64,000 nt of DNA from an uncultured Commensalibacter sp. (GTDB lineage: Bacteria > Pseudomonadota > Alphaproteobacteria > Acetobacterales > Acetobacteraceae), in NCBI GenBank assembly GCA_945266285.1, contig CALYOP010000001.1:1-64000 (forward strand), given 5' to 3'. Under the pieces are notes generated by a model that was not told where the DNA came from, did not search any database, and saw nothing but the letters and a program-made list of their open reading frames with translations. How positions within the stretch are numbered: the stretch's first letter is position 1; each line of letters starts with the position of its first letter. A program made the position numbers and the translations under genes. Below, piece after piece: positions 1-8,276 of this stretch.

Positions 1-197
1 GCACGACAACAAATACGTTAGCTGAAAAAATGATCGAAGTCTTTGAATATTATGGTGTTGATTATATTGATAGTCGCTCTTTAGGGATTACGAGCATGAA
101 TCAAAATTACTATTTGGCAGATGGAACGCATCCTCTTCCTGCAGGTGCGACCTTATTCGCTAATTTTGTTAATAACAGACTTTATGGGATATTCTAA
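1..197 (+). CDS. SGNH/GDSL-type hydrolase, C-terminal fragment
   Basis: The reading frame is open from base 3 to a TAA at 195-197; the gene starts outside the window. About 64 residues are visible. They contain DGTHPLPAG, which matches block V of SGNH/GDSL esterases, where Asp and His of the catalytic triad sit in a DxxH arrangement. The preceding stretch (EYYGVDYIDSRS) and the tail after the His block fit the last helix of such enzymes. The active-site Ser and oxyanion residues lie upstream and cannot be checked. Substrate unknown; an acyl-esterase acting on envelope glycans is one possibility, but that is inference. Confidence 0.6.
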   Translation, partial: TTTNTLAEKMIEVFEYYGVDYIDSRSLGITSMNQNYYLADGTHPLPAGATLFANFVNNRLYGIF

Positions 198-434
198 ATG
201 AAACCTTTTTTACAGAATATAACTGATAAAATAGCAAAGTTTCCTAAATTCGATGAAAATGTGGTTTCTGAAATTATCCCTATTATTCAAGACGGTCTGA
301 ACGTGTATCTTATTCATAATATCTTTACAATGAATGAAGATATAAAATTGCGTATAAAACGAGCCTTGCCTTTAATAATATTAACGCAAATAAAGTTTTT
401 TATGCTTTCTCCAAAAATACAAATATCACTATGA
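198..434 (+). CDS. small hypothetical protein, possibly a broken gene
   Basis: The ATG directly follows the TAA of the SGNH hydrolase, which suggests translational coupling. The 78-residue product is Ile- and Lys-rich with a hydrophobic C-terminal third (LPLIILTQIKFFML). I do not recognise a family. A neighbouring frame at about 385-450 also reads smoothly (KVFYAFSKNTNITMSMT), so a frameshift in a slightly longer protein is possible. It may equally be a non-coding open frame in AT-rich DNA. Confidence 0.35.
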   Translation: MKPFLQNITDKIAKFPKFDENVVSEIIPIIQDGLNVYLIHNIFTMNEDIKLRIKRALPLIILTQIKFFMLSPKIQISL

Positions 435-542
435 GCATGACAATCACAATGTGATATGATCATCTTTTAAATGATCAAAAACGCCAAAAGAATTGAAAAT
501 CATAATTCATCACAAAGTTTTCTTCTTCACAAAGAAGAAGAC

Positions 543-573
543 TTGATATTTTAAAAAAAATACATCATATACT
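543..573 (+). promoter_or_regulatory. candidate sigma-70-type promoter upstream of rpsB
   Basis: A TTGATA hexamer at 543-548 is followed by CATATACT at 566-573. The spacer is 17 bp if CATATA is the -10, or 19 bp if TATACT is. It lies about 100 bp upstream of the rpsB start, within the 240 bp gap. It is only a consensus match, and other AT-rich hexamers in the gap could serve instead. Confidence 0.3.
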
Positions 574-674
574 CGTTTACTGTAAAAGTCGAAAATTCAC
601 ATGTAAAGCTTATACTGCTGGTGCAAACATCAAATGCTTTACAGAGGATCAACCAGAAGAAAGGAAGCACGCAT

Positions 675-1457
675 ATGGCGATGCCTGATTTTACTTTACG
701 TCAATTATTAGAAGCCGGTGTACATTTTGGACACCATACCCGTCGTTGGAACCCAAAAATGGCTCCTTTCCTTTTCGGGGTCCGCAATCAGGTTCATATT
801 ATCGATCTTCAACAAACCGTTCCTATGCTGGATCACGCTTTACAAGCTATTCGTGATGTCGTCGCAAATGGTGGACGTGTTTTATTCGTTGGAACAAAAC
901 GTACGGCTGCTGATATTGTTGCCGAAACAGCAAAACGTTGCGGTCAATATTATGTAAACCACCGTTGGTTGGGTGGTATGTTAACCAATTGGAAAACTAT
1001 CACCAATTCTATTAAACGTCTCCGTCAAATTGAAGAAACCTTATCTGGTGATACACAGGGTCTGACCAAAAAAGAAGTACTACAACTTACCCGTGAACAG
1101 GAAAAGTTGGAACGTTCTTTGGGTGGTATTAAAGAAATGGGTGGTCTTCCTGATATTCTTTTCATTATTGATACCAATAAAGAAAAGCTTGCTGTTCAAG
1201 AAGCAAACAAATTAAAAATCCCAGTTGTTGCTGTATTAGATAGCAATTCTGATCCAGAAGGTATCACCTATCCAATTCCGGGAAATGATGATGCGCTTCG
1301 TGCGATCAATCTCTATTGTGAACTGGTCGCTGGTGCTGTTTTAGATGGTATTTCTGCTGAGCTAAGCGCTTCGGGTGAAGATATTGGTGCTGCTGCAGAG
1401 CTTCCACCAGAAATGGCTATGGATATTGTTTCAGAATCTCCCGAAATACCTGCTTAA
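675..1457 (+). CDS. rpsB: 30S ribosomal protein S2
   Basis: S2 binds the 30S subunit near the head-body junction and is needed for S1 docking. The 260-residue product starts [20 protein letters not shown], the typical S2 N-terminus, and contains the conserved [12 protein letters not shown] and [11 protein letters not shown] segments. I chose the ATG at 675 because AAGGAAG lies 8 bp upstream and S2 proteins begin here; an in-frame extension back to 621 adds 18 unconserved residues. An acidic Glu/Ala/Pro-rich C-terminal tail follows the core. It is followed by tsf, the usual rpsB-tsf pair, with a hairpin in the spacer. Confidence 0.98.
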   Translation: MAMPDFTLRQLLEAGVHFGHHTRRWNPKMAPFLFGVRNQVHIIDLQQTVPMLDHALQAIRDVVANGGRVLFVGTKRTAADIVAETAKRCGQYYVNHRWLGGMLTNWKTITNSIKRLRQIEETLSGDTQGLTKKEVLQLTREQEKLERSLGGIKEMGGLPDILFIIDTNKEKLAVQEANKLKIPVVAVLDSNSDPEGITYPIPGNDDALRAINLYCELVAGAVLDGISAELSASGEDIGAAAELPPEMAMDIVSESPEIPA

Positions 1458-1482
1458 TATTCGGCGATTTTAGATTAATTAA

Positions 1483-1500
1483 TAAGGTAAATTTACCTTA
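1483..1500. repeat. 18-bp perfect palindrome in the rpsB-tsf spacer
   Basis: TAAGGTAAATTTACCTTA is a perfect inverted repeat without a loop, 26 bp after the rpsB stop. It could form a weak RNA hairpin or be a protein site. It precedes a stronger hairpin at 1516-1541. Function unknown. Confidence 0.5.
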
Positions 1501-1515
1501 ATAGAACTATTTATT

Positions 1516-1541
1516 CGCGTCTCAGACCAAGCTGAGGCGCG
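1516..1541 (+). terminator. rpsB-tsf intergenic hairpin (attenuator or processing site)
   Basis: CGCGTCTCAG and CTGAGGCGCG form a 10-bp stem with one G-U pair around the loop ACCAAG. This is by far the most GC-rich hairpin in the area. Only a short mixed T tract (TATTCGTT) follows, so it looks like a partial terminator or RNA-stability element that sets the S2 to EF-Ts ratio. A comparable intercistronic element is known in rpsB-tsf operons of other bacteria; its action here is inference. Confidence 0.55.
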
Positions 1542-1566
1542 TATTCGTTAAAAAGTGAGGATTAAT

Positions 1567-2472
1567 ATGGCAGAAGTTACAGCCGCTTTGGTTAAAGAAT
1601 TGCGTGAAAAAACAGGTGCTGGCATGATGGATTGCAAAAAAGCACTTACAGAAACCGCTGGCAATTTAGAAGAAGCAATTGATTGGCTGCGTAAAAAAGG
1701 TCTTTCTGCTGCTGCCAAGAAATCTGGCCGCGTTGCTGCGGAAGGTTTGGTTGCAATTGCTACCACTCCTAATAAAGCTGCAATGGTTGAAATCAACGCA
1801 GAAACTGATTTTGTTGCCCGTAATGAACAATTCCAGCAATTCGTTGAAGATGTTGCAAAAACCGCATTAAAAGTTGGTGAAGATTTAGAAACACTAAAAA
1901 ATACACCAATGGAAAATGGTAAAAGTGTTGCTGATAATTTAACACAATTAATCGCAACCATTGGCGAAAATATGACCATTCGTCGCGTTCGTGTTATCAA
2001 TATTGATAATGGCGTTGTTGCCAGTTATGTCCACGGTGCTTTACGTCCTGGCGTTGGCAAAATTGGTGTTCTTGTTGCATTAAAAACCTCATCACCTTCA
2101 GAAGCGATCGAAAACCTGGGACGTCAGGTTGGTATGCAGATTGCAGCTTCTCGTCCTATTGCATTAGATGTTAATGGTGTCGATACAGCAGAAATCGAAC
2201 GTGAACGCAATATCTTGGTCGAACAAGCACGTAATGCGGGTAAACCTGACAATATTATTGAAAAAATGGTTGAAGGTCGTCTGCGCAAATTCTACGAAGA
2301 AGTTGTTCTTTTGGAACAAGTTTGGGTTCATGATGGCGAAAGTAAAGTTAAAAATATCATTGCAAAAAGCGGCGCTGAATTAGTTGACTTTGCTCGTTTC
2401 CATCTGGGCGAAGGTATTGAAAAAGAAGAAAGTGATTTCTCTGCAGAAGTCGCTCAGGCTGCTAAAGGCTAA
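1567..2472 (+). CDS. tsf: elongation factor Ts
   Basis: EF-Ts is the guanine-nucleotide exchange factor that recycles EF-Tu from GDP to GTP. The 301-residue product has the N-terminal UBA-like helix pair with the signature [16 protein letters not shown], then the [10 protein letters not shown] motif that contacts EF-Tu, and two core repeats. The ATG at 1567 is preferred because GTGAGG at 1555-1560 acts as the ribosome-binding site; the GTG inside that site would add only four residues. It lies downstream of rpsB, as expected. Confidence 0.97.
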   Translation: MAEVTAALVKELREKTGAGMMDCKKALTETAGNLEEAIDWLRKKGLSAAAKKSGRVAAEGLVAIATTPNKAAMVEINAETDFVARNEQFQQFVEDVAKTALKVGEDLETLKNTPMENGKSVADNLTQLIATIGENMTIRRVRVINIDNGVVASYVHGALRPGVGKIGVLVALKTSSPSEAIENLGRQVGMQIAASRPIALDVNGVDTAEIERERNILVEQARNAGKPDNIIEKMVEGRLRKFYEEVVLLEQVWVHDGESKVKNIIAKSGAELVDFARFHLGEGIEKEESDFSAEVAQAAKG

Positions 2473-2490
2473 TATAACAGGGAGAATACC

Positions 2491-3243
2491 ATGGAATGGT
2501 CTTCTCCTTCCATTATTCTGAATATACGGCCTTATGGAGAAATTAATTCTATCGTAACGGCCTTATCTTCAGATAATGGTTTATTTCGCGGTATGGTTTA
2601 CGGTGCCCAATCGCGAAAACAGGTAGCAACTTGGCAAATGGGAAATTTTGTTTCTGCTCATTGGTCAGCTGCATTACCTGAACAACTTGGAACGCTTAAA
2701 GGAGAATTGGTTCACGCAACAGCAGCATCCGTTATGCAATCCTTTTTAACTTTATCCATGATGCGTTCATGTTGTGCTTTGACAGAAAGCTGTTTGCTGG
2801 AACATCAATCCGTTCCGACTATTTTTCAAAATTTAATGATATTATTAACAAAGCTTAGTCATGATCCGATTGAAGCGGAACAAAAGGGTATAGCAGCTTT
2901 GTTAAGATGGGAACTGCAATTATTAAAAGAATTGGGCTACGGCCTGGATTTTACAAATTGTCAAAAAACAAATTATAACCAATCTTATTGGGTTTCTCCT
3001 AAAACTGGGCTTGCCGTAACTGAAGAAACAGCAGGAGAATGGAAACCCCGCCTCTTTCGATTACCGAATTTATTTCTTGATGAAAGTGATTTTGGCACTC
3101 TAGAAGATTGGTGCGAAGGTTTAAGAATGACCGGTCATTTTCTGGAACGTTACATTCAAGAATTTCGAAATCGAACACTTCCAGCAGCAAGAATTCATTT
3201 ATATGATATCTTAAATAAACGAAACACAGAAAAGACCTCTTAA
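2491..3243 (+). CDS. recO: DNA repair protein RecO
   Basis: RecO works with RecR to load RecA on SSB-coated single-stranded DNA in gap repair. The 250-residue length is normal. The N-terminal OB fold is visible (residues 1-80: ILNIRPYGEINSIVTALSSDNGLFRGMVYGA), followed by the helical domain with the conserved LRWELQLLKELGYGLDF. The zinc-binding Cys cluster of some RecO proteins is not evident. GGGAGA lies 8 bp upstream of the ATG, and the gene follows tsf by 18 bp, so it is probably read from the rpsB-tsf transcript. It converges on tehB. Confidence 0.93.
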   Translation: MEWSSPSIILNIRPYGEINSIVTALSSDNGLFRGMVYGAQSRKQVATWQMGNFVSAHWSAALPEQLGTLKGELVHATAASVMQSFLTLSMMRSCCALTESCLLEHQSVPTIFQNLMILLTKLSHDPIEAEQKGIAALLRWELQLLKELGYGLDFTNCQKTNYNQSYWVSPKTGLAVTEETAGEWKPRLFRLPNLFLDESDFGTLEDWCEGLRMTGHFLERYIQEFRNRTLPAARIHLYDILNKRNTEKTS

Positions 3244-3255
3244 TCAATCCTATTC

Positions 3256-4116
3256 CTATTTTTTTCTTGCTAAAATTGTTGCAAAACGTAGTTTTATTCG
3301 ATTTCCATTTTCATCGAGTTTATGTAATTCCCCTACATCTTCATTATATTTACGTAATTCCCATTCTTGATAATACGATTTTAACTCGTTAGGGCTAAAG
3401 GTAAAAGAAAAAGGTAAACGACATGGATAATCGTCACTATTCATCGCTGAGACGATTAAATTATAACCCCCTTTATTTGTACACTCCTGCATATTTTGAA
3501 TAATAAAGGGAATTCTATCGGCTTCAAGAAACATAAAAACAACCGTTGAAAAAATAAAATCAAATTTTTCACCATAGGATGAATAATTAATATTTTTTAT
3601 TTCAGAACGAATATTGATTAAAGATTCTTTCTGTATAATTTCCTGTAATTGTTCAATATTTTTACTATCTTTATCCCACGCGGTAAGATCAAATCCATTT
3701 TGATTTAAAAATAAGCTATTACGTCCCCTACCACATCCCAAATCCAAAGCTTTCCCTGGTTCTATTAAATTAACAGCAGCTTTAATCTCAGAATGGACAG
3801 GTTTTAAACCATATTTCTTTTCATAGTAATGTTCTTTTTCACAATAAAAAGATAATTGGCAACGAATGTCATCACTAATTGAAATAATACGATGCCACTG
3901 TTGTGGTTCAATAAAAGGTGGCTGATTATCTTTATTAAAACTTTTAACCTTAATTACTTCACCTTCTTTATTTAAAAATGCAAAATTTAAACTTCCAGAA
4001 AAAATTGTTAATTTTGCCCATGTGCCAATTTTAGTATTATGTTTTTTTAGAAATACTTCTGGGAGACTAAAACAATCCCAAATCGCGAGACTTCGATAAC
4101 AAATTAGATTATTCAA
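3256..4116 (-). CDS. tehB: TehB, SAM-dependent methyltransferase (tellurite-resistance type, long form)
   Basis: TehB methylates tellurite and related oxyanions with S-adenosylmethionine. The 286-residue product matches the long TehB form known from Haemophilus. A small cupin-like domain (about residues 1-95) with FIEPQQWHRI is followed by a class I methyltransferase domain with the SAM loop ALDLGCGRGRNSLFL (about 123-137) and STVVFMFL. The end, DENGNRIKLRFATILARKK, is the conserved TehB C-terminus. No tehA is adjacent. Upstream on the same strand lie the remains of an isochorismatase-family gene. Confidence 0.93.
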   Translation of the reverse strand: MNNLICYRSLAIWDCFSLPEVFLKKHNTKIGTWAKLTIFSGSLNFAFLNKEGEVIKVKSFNKDNQPPFIEPQQWHRIISISDDIRCQLSFYCEKEHYYEKKYGLKPVHSEIKAAVNLIEPGKALDLGCGRGRNSLFLNQNGFDLTAWDKDSKNIEQLQEIIQKESLINIRSEIKNINYSSYGEKFDFIFSTVVFMFLEADRIPFIIQNMQECTNKGGYNLIVSAMNSDDYPCRLPFSFTFSPNELKSYYQEWELRKYNEDVGELHKLDENGNRIKLRFATILARKK

Positions 4117-4155
4117 AACAACGATCCTATAAAACTAATATATATAAAGTAGTTT

Positions 4156-4275
4156 TTAATTTCTTTTAGGATATTTGCTATTTTCTAATTGAGCAACAAA
4201 AGCTTGCGTATCGATAATCTTGGCATAAGTACAACCTAAATGCGAGAACACGGCGGAAAAATGTTCATCAGAGCT
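4156..4275 (-). pseudogene. isochorismatase-family hydrolase remnant, C-terminal piece
   Basis: On the minus strand an open frame reads SSDEHFSAVFSHLGCTYAKI, continues IDTQAFVAQLEN and ends at a TAA (plus-strand 4156-4158). This resembles the last helix-strand-helix of isochorismatase-like cysteine hydrolases, where a conserved His after the cap is followed by the xxYAxIIDT strand. The piece is in the same orientation as the N-terminal remnant at 5372-5735, so both are probably halves of one gene. The right edge is only approximate, because bases 4261-4275 also fit the start of the recombinase remnant. Confidence 0.5.
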
Positions 4276-4747
4276 TACCTAAGGGCATCGAAAGAAGACT
4301 AGTTTGCCAATCGGGCAAAAGAGATGCTAAAGTAGTTTGTTCAGAAATGGAGACATAAAATAGCCAGCTACTACCAGGAGAACATCAACGGGACAAAACT
4401 TGACTGGCCGAAACTGGGACGTTTACTGATGGACAGTCACCGCAATGATATTTTGCTGGTCGAGCAAATAGACTGGCTGACCCGGCTGAATAACAGTGAC
4501 CGGGTGACACTGAAAAAACTGATCAAACAACACGAACTGCGGATTGTCAGTCTGGATGTCCCCACCTCATGGCAGGCACTGTCAGATAAGGACCCTTCGC
4601 AGGCCGATCAGGAACGACATCAGAAAGTCCTGTATTATCGGCAGATTAAGAAACTGAGCATCCGTGAAACCGCAGACGCAACTGGCTTACAGTGCTTCAC
4701 AGGTTTGCCGTACCCAAGCTTTTTATAAAAAGTATGAACCTGATTAA
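4261..4747 (+). pseudogene. serine recombinase (resolvase family), degraded
   Basis: The frame from ATG 4261 reads MFIRAYLRAS, the resolvase N-terminus with its catalytic Ser, but has stop codons at 4300-4302 and 4333-4335. It then reads on through KIASYYQENINGTKLDWPKL and NDILLVEQIDWLTRLNNSDR, typical resolvase segments. After DPSQAD the text jumps to QERHQKVLYYRQIKKLSIRE, which belongs to the C-terminal helix-turn-helix, so roughly the second half of the catalytic domain and the long helix are missing. A frameshift near 4690 precedes the final SASQVCRTQAFYKKYEPD. Base composition is more GC-rich than the neighbours, consistent with acquisition. Confidence 0.8.
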
Positions 4748-4766
4748 AACGCTGGTTCAACGGTGT

Positions 4767-5220
4767 TTATTGACTGTCATGGCGTAACCACGGAGTAATG
4801 GTTAATCCTGCCAGTAATCCCTCTGGGCTAAGCAACCGGGTAACTGTCTGACCCCAGGGTTCTTCACGTTTAGCGACTAGCAGCTGATAGCCGTTCTTAC
4901 TTAAGGTATCCGTTGCCATATCAATATCCTCGACTTCAAACTCAATCCATCCTTGAGGTGCAGGGATATCATCTATCATCTGGCCATTTTTCTGTACCAA
5001 AGCAGGATAGTGCTGCCTGAGATAATGGCCAAAGCGCAAAATGTTTAACACCCTTTAATGTATCATGGTCTGTTAGCATATAATCGCTATTGCCATCTAT
5101 ATGCTTCAACGGTAAATGAAGGATATCCACATAGAATGTTTTACTAGCTTGAGTATCCAATGTTACAGGACCAAAACCAGCAACAAACATTATATTAATA
5201 CCGGATAAATCTGGGGGCAT
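4767..5220 (-). pseudogene. VOC/glyoxalase-fold protein, frameshifted by a 7-bp duplication
   Basis: Two overlapping minus-strand frames together give one VOC-superfamily protein of about 150 residues. The first runs from MPPDLSGINIMFVAGFGPVT to TEKWPDD. The second continues IPAPQGWIEFEVEDIDMATD and ends LAGLTITPWLRHDSQ. The break coincides with a tandem duplication of TATCATC (4967-4973 and 4974-4980). Removing one copy joins WPDD directly to IPAPQGW and restores the family sequence. AGGAGG stands just upstream of the ATG at 5220. The gene faces the recombinase remnant, and the two probably arrived together. Confidence 0.8.
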
Positions 5221-5371
5221 ATTTCCTCCTGAAGCTGCAGTTAACGGCACAACATTTTTAAATAATTTATACCCTACATTTCGTTTACCAGGGAATTTTG
5301 GTGTTTATCTTCCAAAGAATTAATCGCTATACCTGATGACATCCCTACCATAAAATGATTAAAAATTGAGC
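5221..5371 (-). other. unassigned coding-like remnant between the VOC and isochorismatase pseudogenes
   Basis: Minus-strand frames read without stops over short stretches: FNHFMVGMSSGIAINSLEDK in one frame and TPKFPGKRNVGYKLFKNVV in another, the latter in frame with the VOC start. They look like the tail of a further gene carried with the insert, but I could not assign a family. This may be chance. Confidence 0.3.
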
Positions 5372-5735
5372 TTAACGTACAATAATTTTCGATATCCAAA
5401 CTGACCTCAAAGATTCTAATGTTGCTTTTAACAGTATTTCCTTAAAAGCAGTCACATGATTTTTCACAATAATCGTTTCATTTGATAGCGGTTTTACAAT
5501 GTTATTAATTTGTGCCCATTCTGAACCTGCTTTGAAAAATGGTGCATCGGCACTAGGAAATTCATGCTTAATATGAATAACGAACAAGGCATATCTACGC
5601 GCCATATTAAGAATGTTTTTACTTTGTTCAGCGACTTTTTAAGATATTTGGTAAAACAAATTTTCCATCGCCAAAGTAATCGTTTTGAAAATCAATAATC
5701 AAAATCACTGTTTTGAACATCGATAGATTTTTCAT
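5372..5735 (-). pseudogene. isochorismatase-family hydrolase remnant, N-terminal piece
   Basis: From the minus-strand ATG at 5735 the frame reads TVILIIDFQNDYF, the isochorismatase-family strand with its catalytic Asp, up to LPNILKSR and a TGA at 5628-5630. One base removed from the A run at 5636-5640 joins this to VAEQSKNILNMARRY and on through FVIHIKHEFPSADAPFFKAG to SLRSVWISKIIV. The next segment, which should carry the catalytic Cys, is missing. The remaining C-terminus reappears about 1.1 kb away at 4156-4275. The Met at 5605 is therefore internal, not a start. The protein is inactive as it stands. Confidence 0.8.
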
Positions 5736-5933
5736 ATAAGGTTTAAAGATATGAATAAAATAAATTTTTAAATATTTATTTTAGATTAATATTCTAATAT
5801 AAAGTAAAATAGCAAATTATTTAATAAATTTTCTTATTTTTTAATAATATTACAAAAGTAAAAATTATATTTTAATAAATATATCAATTTAAGTTAAATC
5901 AAATTCTTACAAGGCTTATTATTAAACAAAAAT

Positions 5934-7790
5934 CTAATTTGACGGCTGGAATTTAACTAATATTGCCAGTAATGCCTCACCATATTTTTCTAGTTTATTG
6001 TCACCTAACCCACGGATATTCGCCAAATTTTGTAATGTTAATGGTTGGTATCGGGCAATATCTCTTAAAACGGAATCATGAAAAATAATATAAGGTGGTA
6101 CGGCTTGCTTTCTTGCTTCCACAAGACGCCATTCTTTTAATGCATCGAATAGCTCTTGTGAATAATTATCTAAATTCGTATTCTCAACACGATTTATGTC
6201 AGATTGTTTTTTATCCAACCATCCAATTTTTTCTTCGCGTAAATAAAGCTGATCTTCTCCTCTAAGCAAGGGTGAAGCAACTTTTTGATTGAGAAAGATA
6301 TTAGAATGTTCGACGCCCTTTCTTAATGCATCTTTTGTCATAAGTTGTCGGATAACCATACGCCAAAAATGATCTGATTTATCTTTTCCAATACCAAATA
6401 GCGCAAGTTTGTCGTGCTGATTGCGCTCTATTGCGCTATTTTTCTTTCCTCTGAGAACATTGACTATATGTAATGCTCCAAAACGCTGTCCGGTTCGGTA
6501 AACTGCGGATAGAACTTTTTGTGCTGCTACAGTACCATTGAACAAAGAAGACGGATATTGACAATTATCACAATGTCCACAAGGTTCCGGTAATTCTTCT
6601 CCAAAACACCGCAATAAAACTTGCGTTCGACATTGGGTTGTTTCTGAAAAAGCAACCATCATTTCTAATCGATCACGACTAATTTGTTTTTGCGTATTGG
6701 AAGCAGAGGATTGATCAAGCCAGTATCGTGCACGAACAATATCTTCTGCACCATAAAGTAAAACCGTTTCAGCGGGATCGCCATCTCTTCCCGCTCTTCC
6801 AATCTGCTGATAATAACTTTCAGGCGATCCAGGCATATCAAGATGAACCACCAAACGTACATCCGGACGATCGATACCCATTCCAAAAGCAATGGTTGCT
6901 ACAATGATAATGGGTTCTCCAGAACGAAATCGAATCAATGCAGCTCGCTTTTCTAAAGCGGATAATCCTGCATGATAAGGCAATGCAGAGTAACCTTTTT
7001 CCTTCAATGAATTCGCAACACGTTCAGCTTTGTTCCGACTTCCACAATAAATAATGGTTGCCTGATCCGAGTGTCGTTGCAAAATAGACTGTAATTGTTT
7101 GGATTCACTGGATTTCGGAATTGCCCGAATATATAAATTTGGTCGATGAAAACTGGCACGTAATACTTCGGCTTTTGGCATTTCCAGCGCTTTTAAAATA
7201 TCATCTCGCGTCATAGGATCGGCCGTCGCCGTTAAAGCAATGCGCGGCACATTAGGAAAATATTCAGATAAAAAAGCCAAATCACGATATTCAGGACGAA
7301 AATCATGACCCCATACCGACACACAATGTGCTTCATCAATGGCAATAACCGATATTAAACTGCCTCTGAGTAGGCGCATCATACTATCGGTCAAAAGCCG
7401 TTCAGGAGAAACATAAAGGATATCTAGTTTACCATTTATAATATTTTGTCGGATATTAACGGCTTCACGTTCTTCTAATTCGGAATGCAAAGCACCAGCA
7501 TTGACCCCTAATTGCCTTAATGCTGCAACTTGGTCATCCATTAAAGCAATTAGCGGAGAAATTACTAATCCCATGCCGGGTCTGCACAAAGCAGGAATTT
7601 GATAACAGATACTTTTCCCACCGCCTGTAGGCATTAGAAGTAAAGTATCTTTACCATCCATAACATTCTGGATAGCCTGCGCCTGCAATCCACGAAAACT
7701 TTTAAATCCAAATATTCTGGATAATGTGTGTTCTGGCGAATTATCCTTCTCCGTTTGGAGTAATACATTTTGCGGAGAAGGATCAATCAT
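5934..7790 (-). CDS. recQ: ATP-dependent DNA helicase RecQ
   Basis: RecQ is a 3'-5' superfamily 2 helicase that processes recombination and stalled-fork intermediates. The 618-residue product has Walker A LLMPTGGGKS near residue 55, the DEAH box AIDEAHCVSVWGHDF near 150, motif VI QQIGRAGRDGDP, a four-cysteine zinc site (CRTQVLLRCF, then CGHCDNC), a winged-helix domain, and a C-terminal HRDC domain (about 530-610). All catalytic motifs look intact. About 12 bp separate it from the lipoprotein gene upstream on the same strand, so they may be cotranscribed. Confidence 0.97.
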   Translation of the reverse strand: MIDPSPQNVLLQTEKDNSPEHTLSRIFGFKSFRGLQAQAIQNVMDGKDTLLLMPTGGGKSICYQIPALCRPGMGLVISPLIALMDDQVAALRQLGVNAGALHSELEEREAVNIRQNIINGKLDILYVSPERLLTDSMMRLLRGSLISVIAIDEAHCVSVWGHDFRPEYRDLAFLSEYFPNVPRIALTATADPMTRDDILKALEMPKAEVLRASFHRPNLYIRAIPKSSESKQLQSILQRHSDQATIIYCGSRNKAERVANSLKEKGYSALPYHAGLSALEKRAALIRFRSGEPIIIVATIAFGMGIDRPDVRLVVHLDMPGSPESYYQQIGRAGRDGDPAETVLLYGAEDIVRARYWLDQSSASNTQKQISRDRLEMMVAFSETTQCRTQVLLRCFGEELPEPCGHCDNCQYPSSLFNGTVAAQKVLSAVYRTGQRFGALHIVNVLRGKKNSAIERNQHDKLALFGIGKDKSDHFWRMVIRQLMTKDALRKGVEHSNIFLNQKVASPLLRGEDQLYLREEKIGWLDKKQSDINRVENTNLDNYSQELFDALKEWRLVEARKQAVPPYIIFHDSVLRDIARYQPLTLQNLANIRGLGDNKLEKYGEALLAILVKFQPSN

Positions 7791-7802
7791 AGAAAATAGT
7801 GA

Positions 7803-8198
7803 TTATTTAATTTCAATTTCAACACGTCGTGCAGCAACCGGACTTTTTCTGATTTCCGGAGCACGAGGAGTTGCTAAAATACGGCTTTTATCGATGCCAT
7901 TGACAACAAACTGCGCGGAAACGGCCTGAGCACGTCGAATTGCAACCAGCTCATCAAGCGATAAATCGCCTTTGACTTGTGCATAGCCTTCGATATAAAT
8001 TTTCTTTTCTGGAAAGCTTGTAGCATATTTTGTAGCTTGAGAAATAACAGTCTGTGCTGCTTCGTCCAATTCAGCTGAAGCAGTCGTAAAAAATACAACA
8101 TAAGTTCTATTATTGTCAGCAGGTAGTTTTTCGGGCGTTTGCGTACAAGCTGCCAAAGCGAGCAACCCAAAAAACAGAGCTATTAATCGGCGCATCAA
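7803..8198 (-). CDS. OmpA-family lipoprotein
   Basis: The 131-residue protein begins MMRRLIALFFGLLALAAC, a signal peptide ending in a lipobox with Cys at residue 18, so it should be lipid-anchored in the envelope. The mature part (about 35-130) is an OmpA/MotB C-terminal-type fold: YVVFFTTASAELDEAAQTVI, then KIYIEGYAQVKGD, an arginine in IRRAQAVSAQFV, and PVAARRVEIEI. It is a single peptidoglycan-binding-type domain with no other domain. It lies between cydC and recQ on the same strand. Whether it truly binds peptidoglycan is inference; the usual Asp/Arg ligand pair is only partly recognisable. Confidence 0.8.
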   Translation of the reverse strand: MMRRLIALFFGLLALAACTQTPEKLPADNNRTYVVFFTTASAELDEAAQTVISQATKYATSFPEKKIYIEGYAQVKGDLSLDELVAIRRAQAVSAQFVVNGIDKSRILATPRAPEIRKSPVAARRVEIEIK

Positions 8199-8276
8199 CT
8201 CTTTCCTTATTAAAGATACAAATAATTTATGCAGTTTATCATATCTTTATTGAATGCAATACGAAATAAAAAGCGC

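Noticed and set aside
1548..2000. 150-residue minus-strand open frame over tsf
   Set aside because: It is the antisense of a highly conserved gene, Ser/Thr-rich, with no domain and no ribosome site.
4429..4728. Intact 99-residue gene starting at 4429
   Set aside because: It is the middle of a resolvase reading frame that starts at 4261, with stops, a deletion and a frameshift.
5372..5605. 77-residue protein starting at the Met at 5605
   Set aside because: The Met is internal to an isochorismatase-family gene whose N-terminus continues upstream in another frame.
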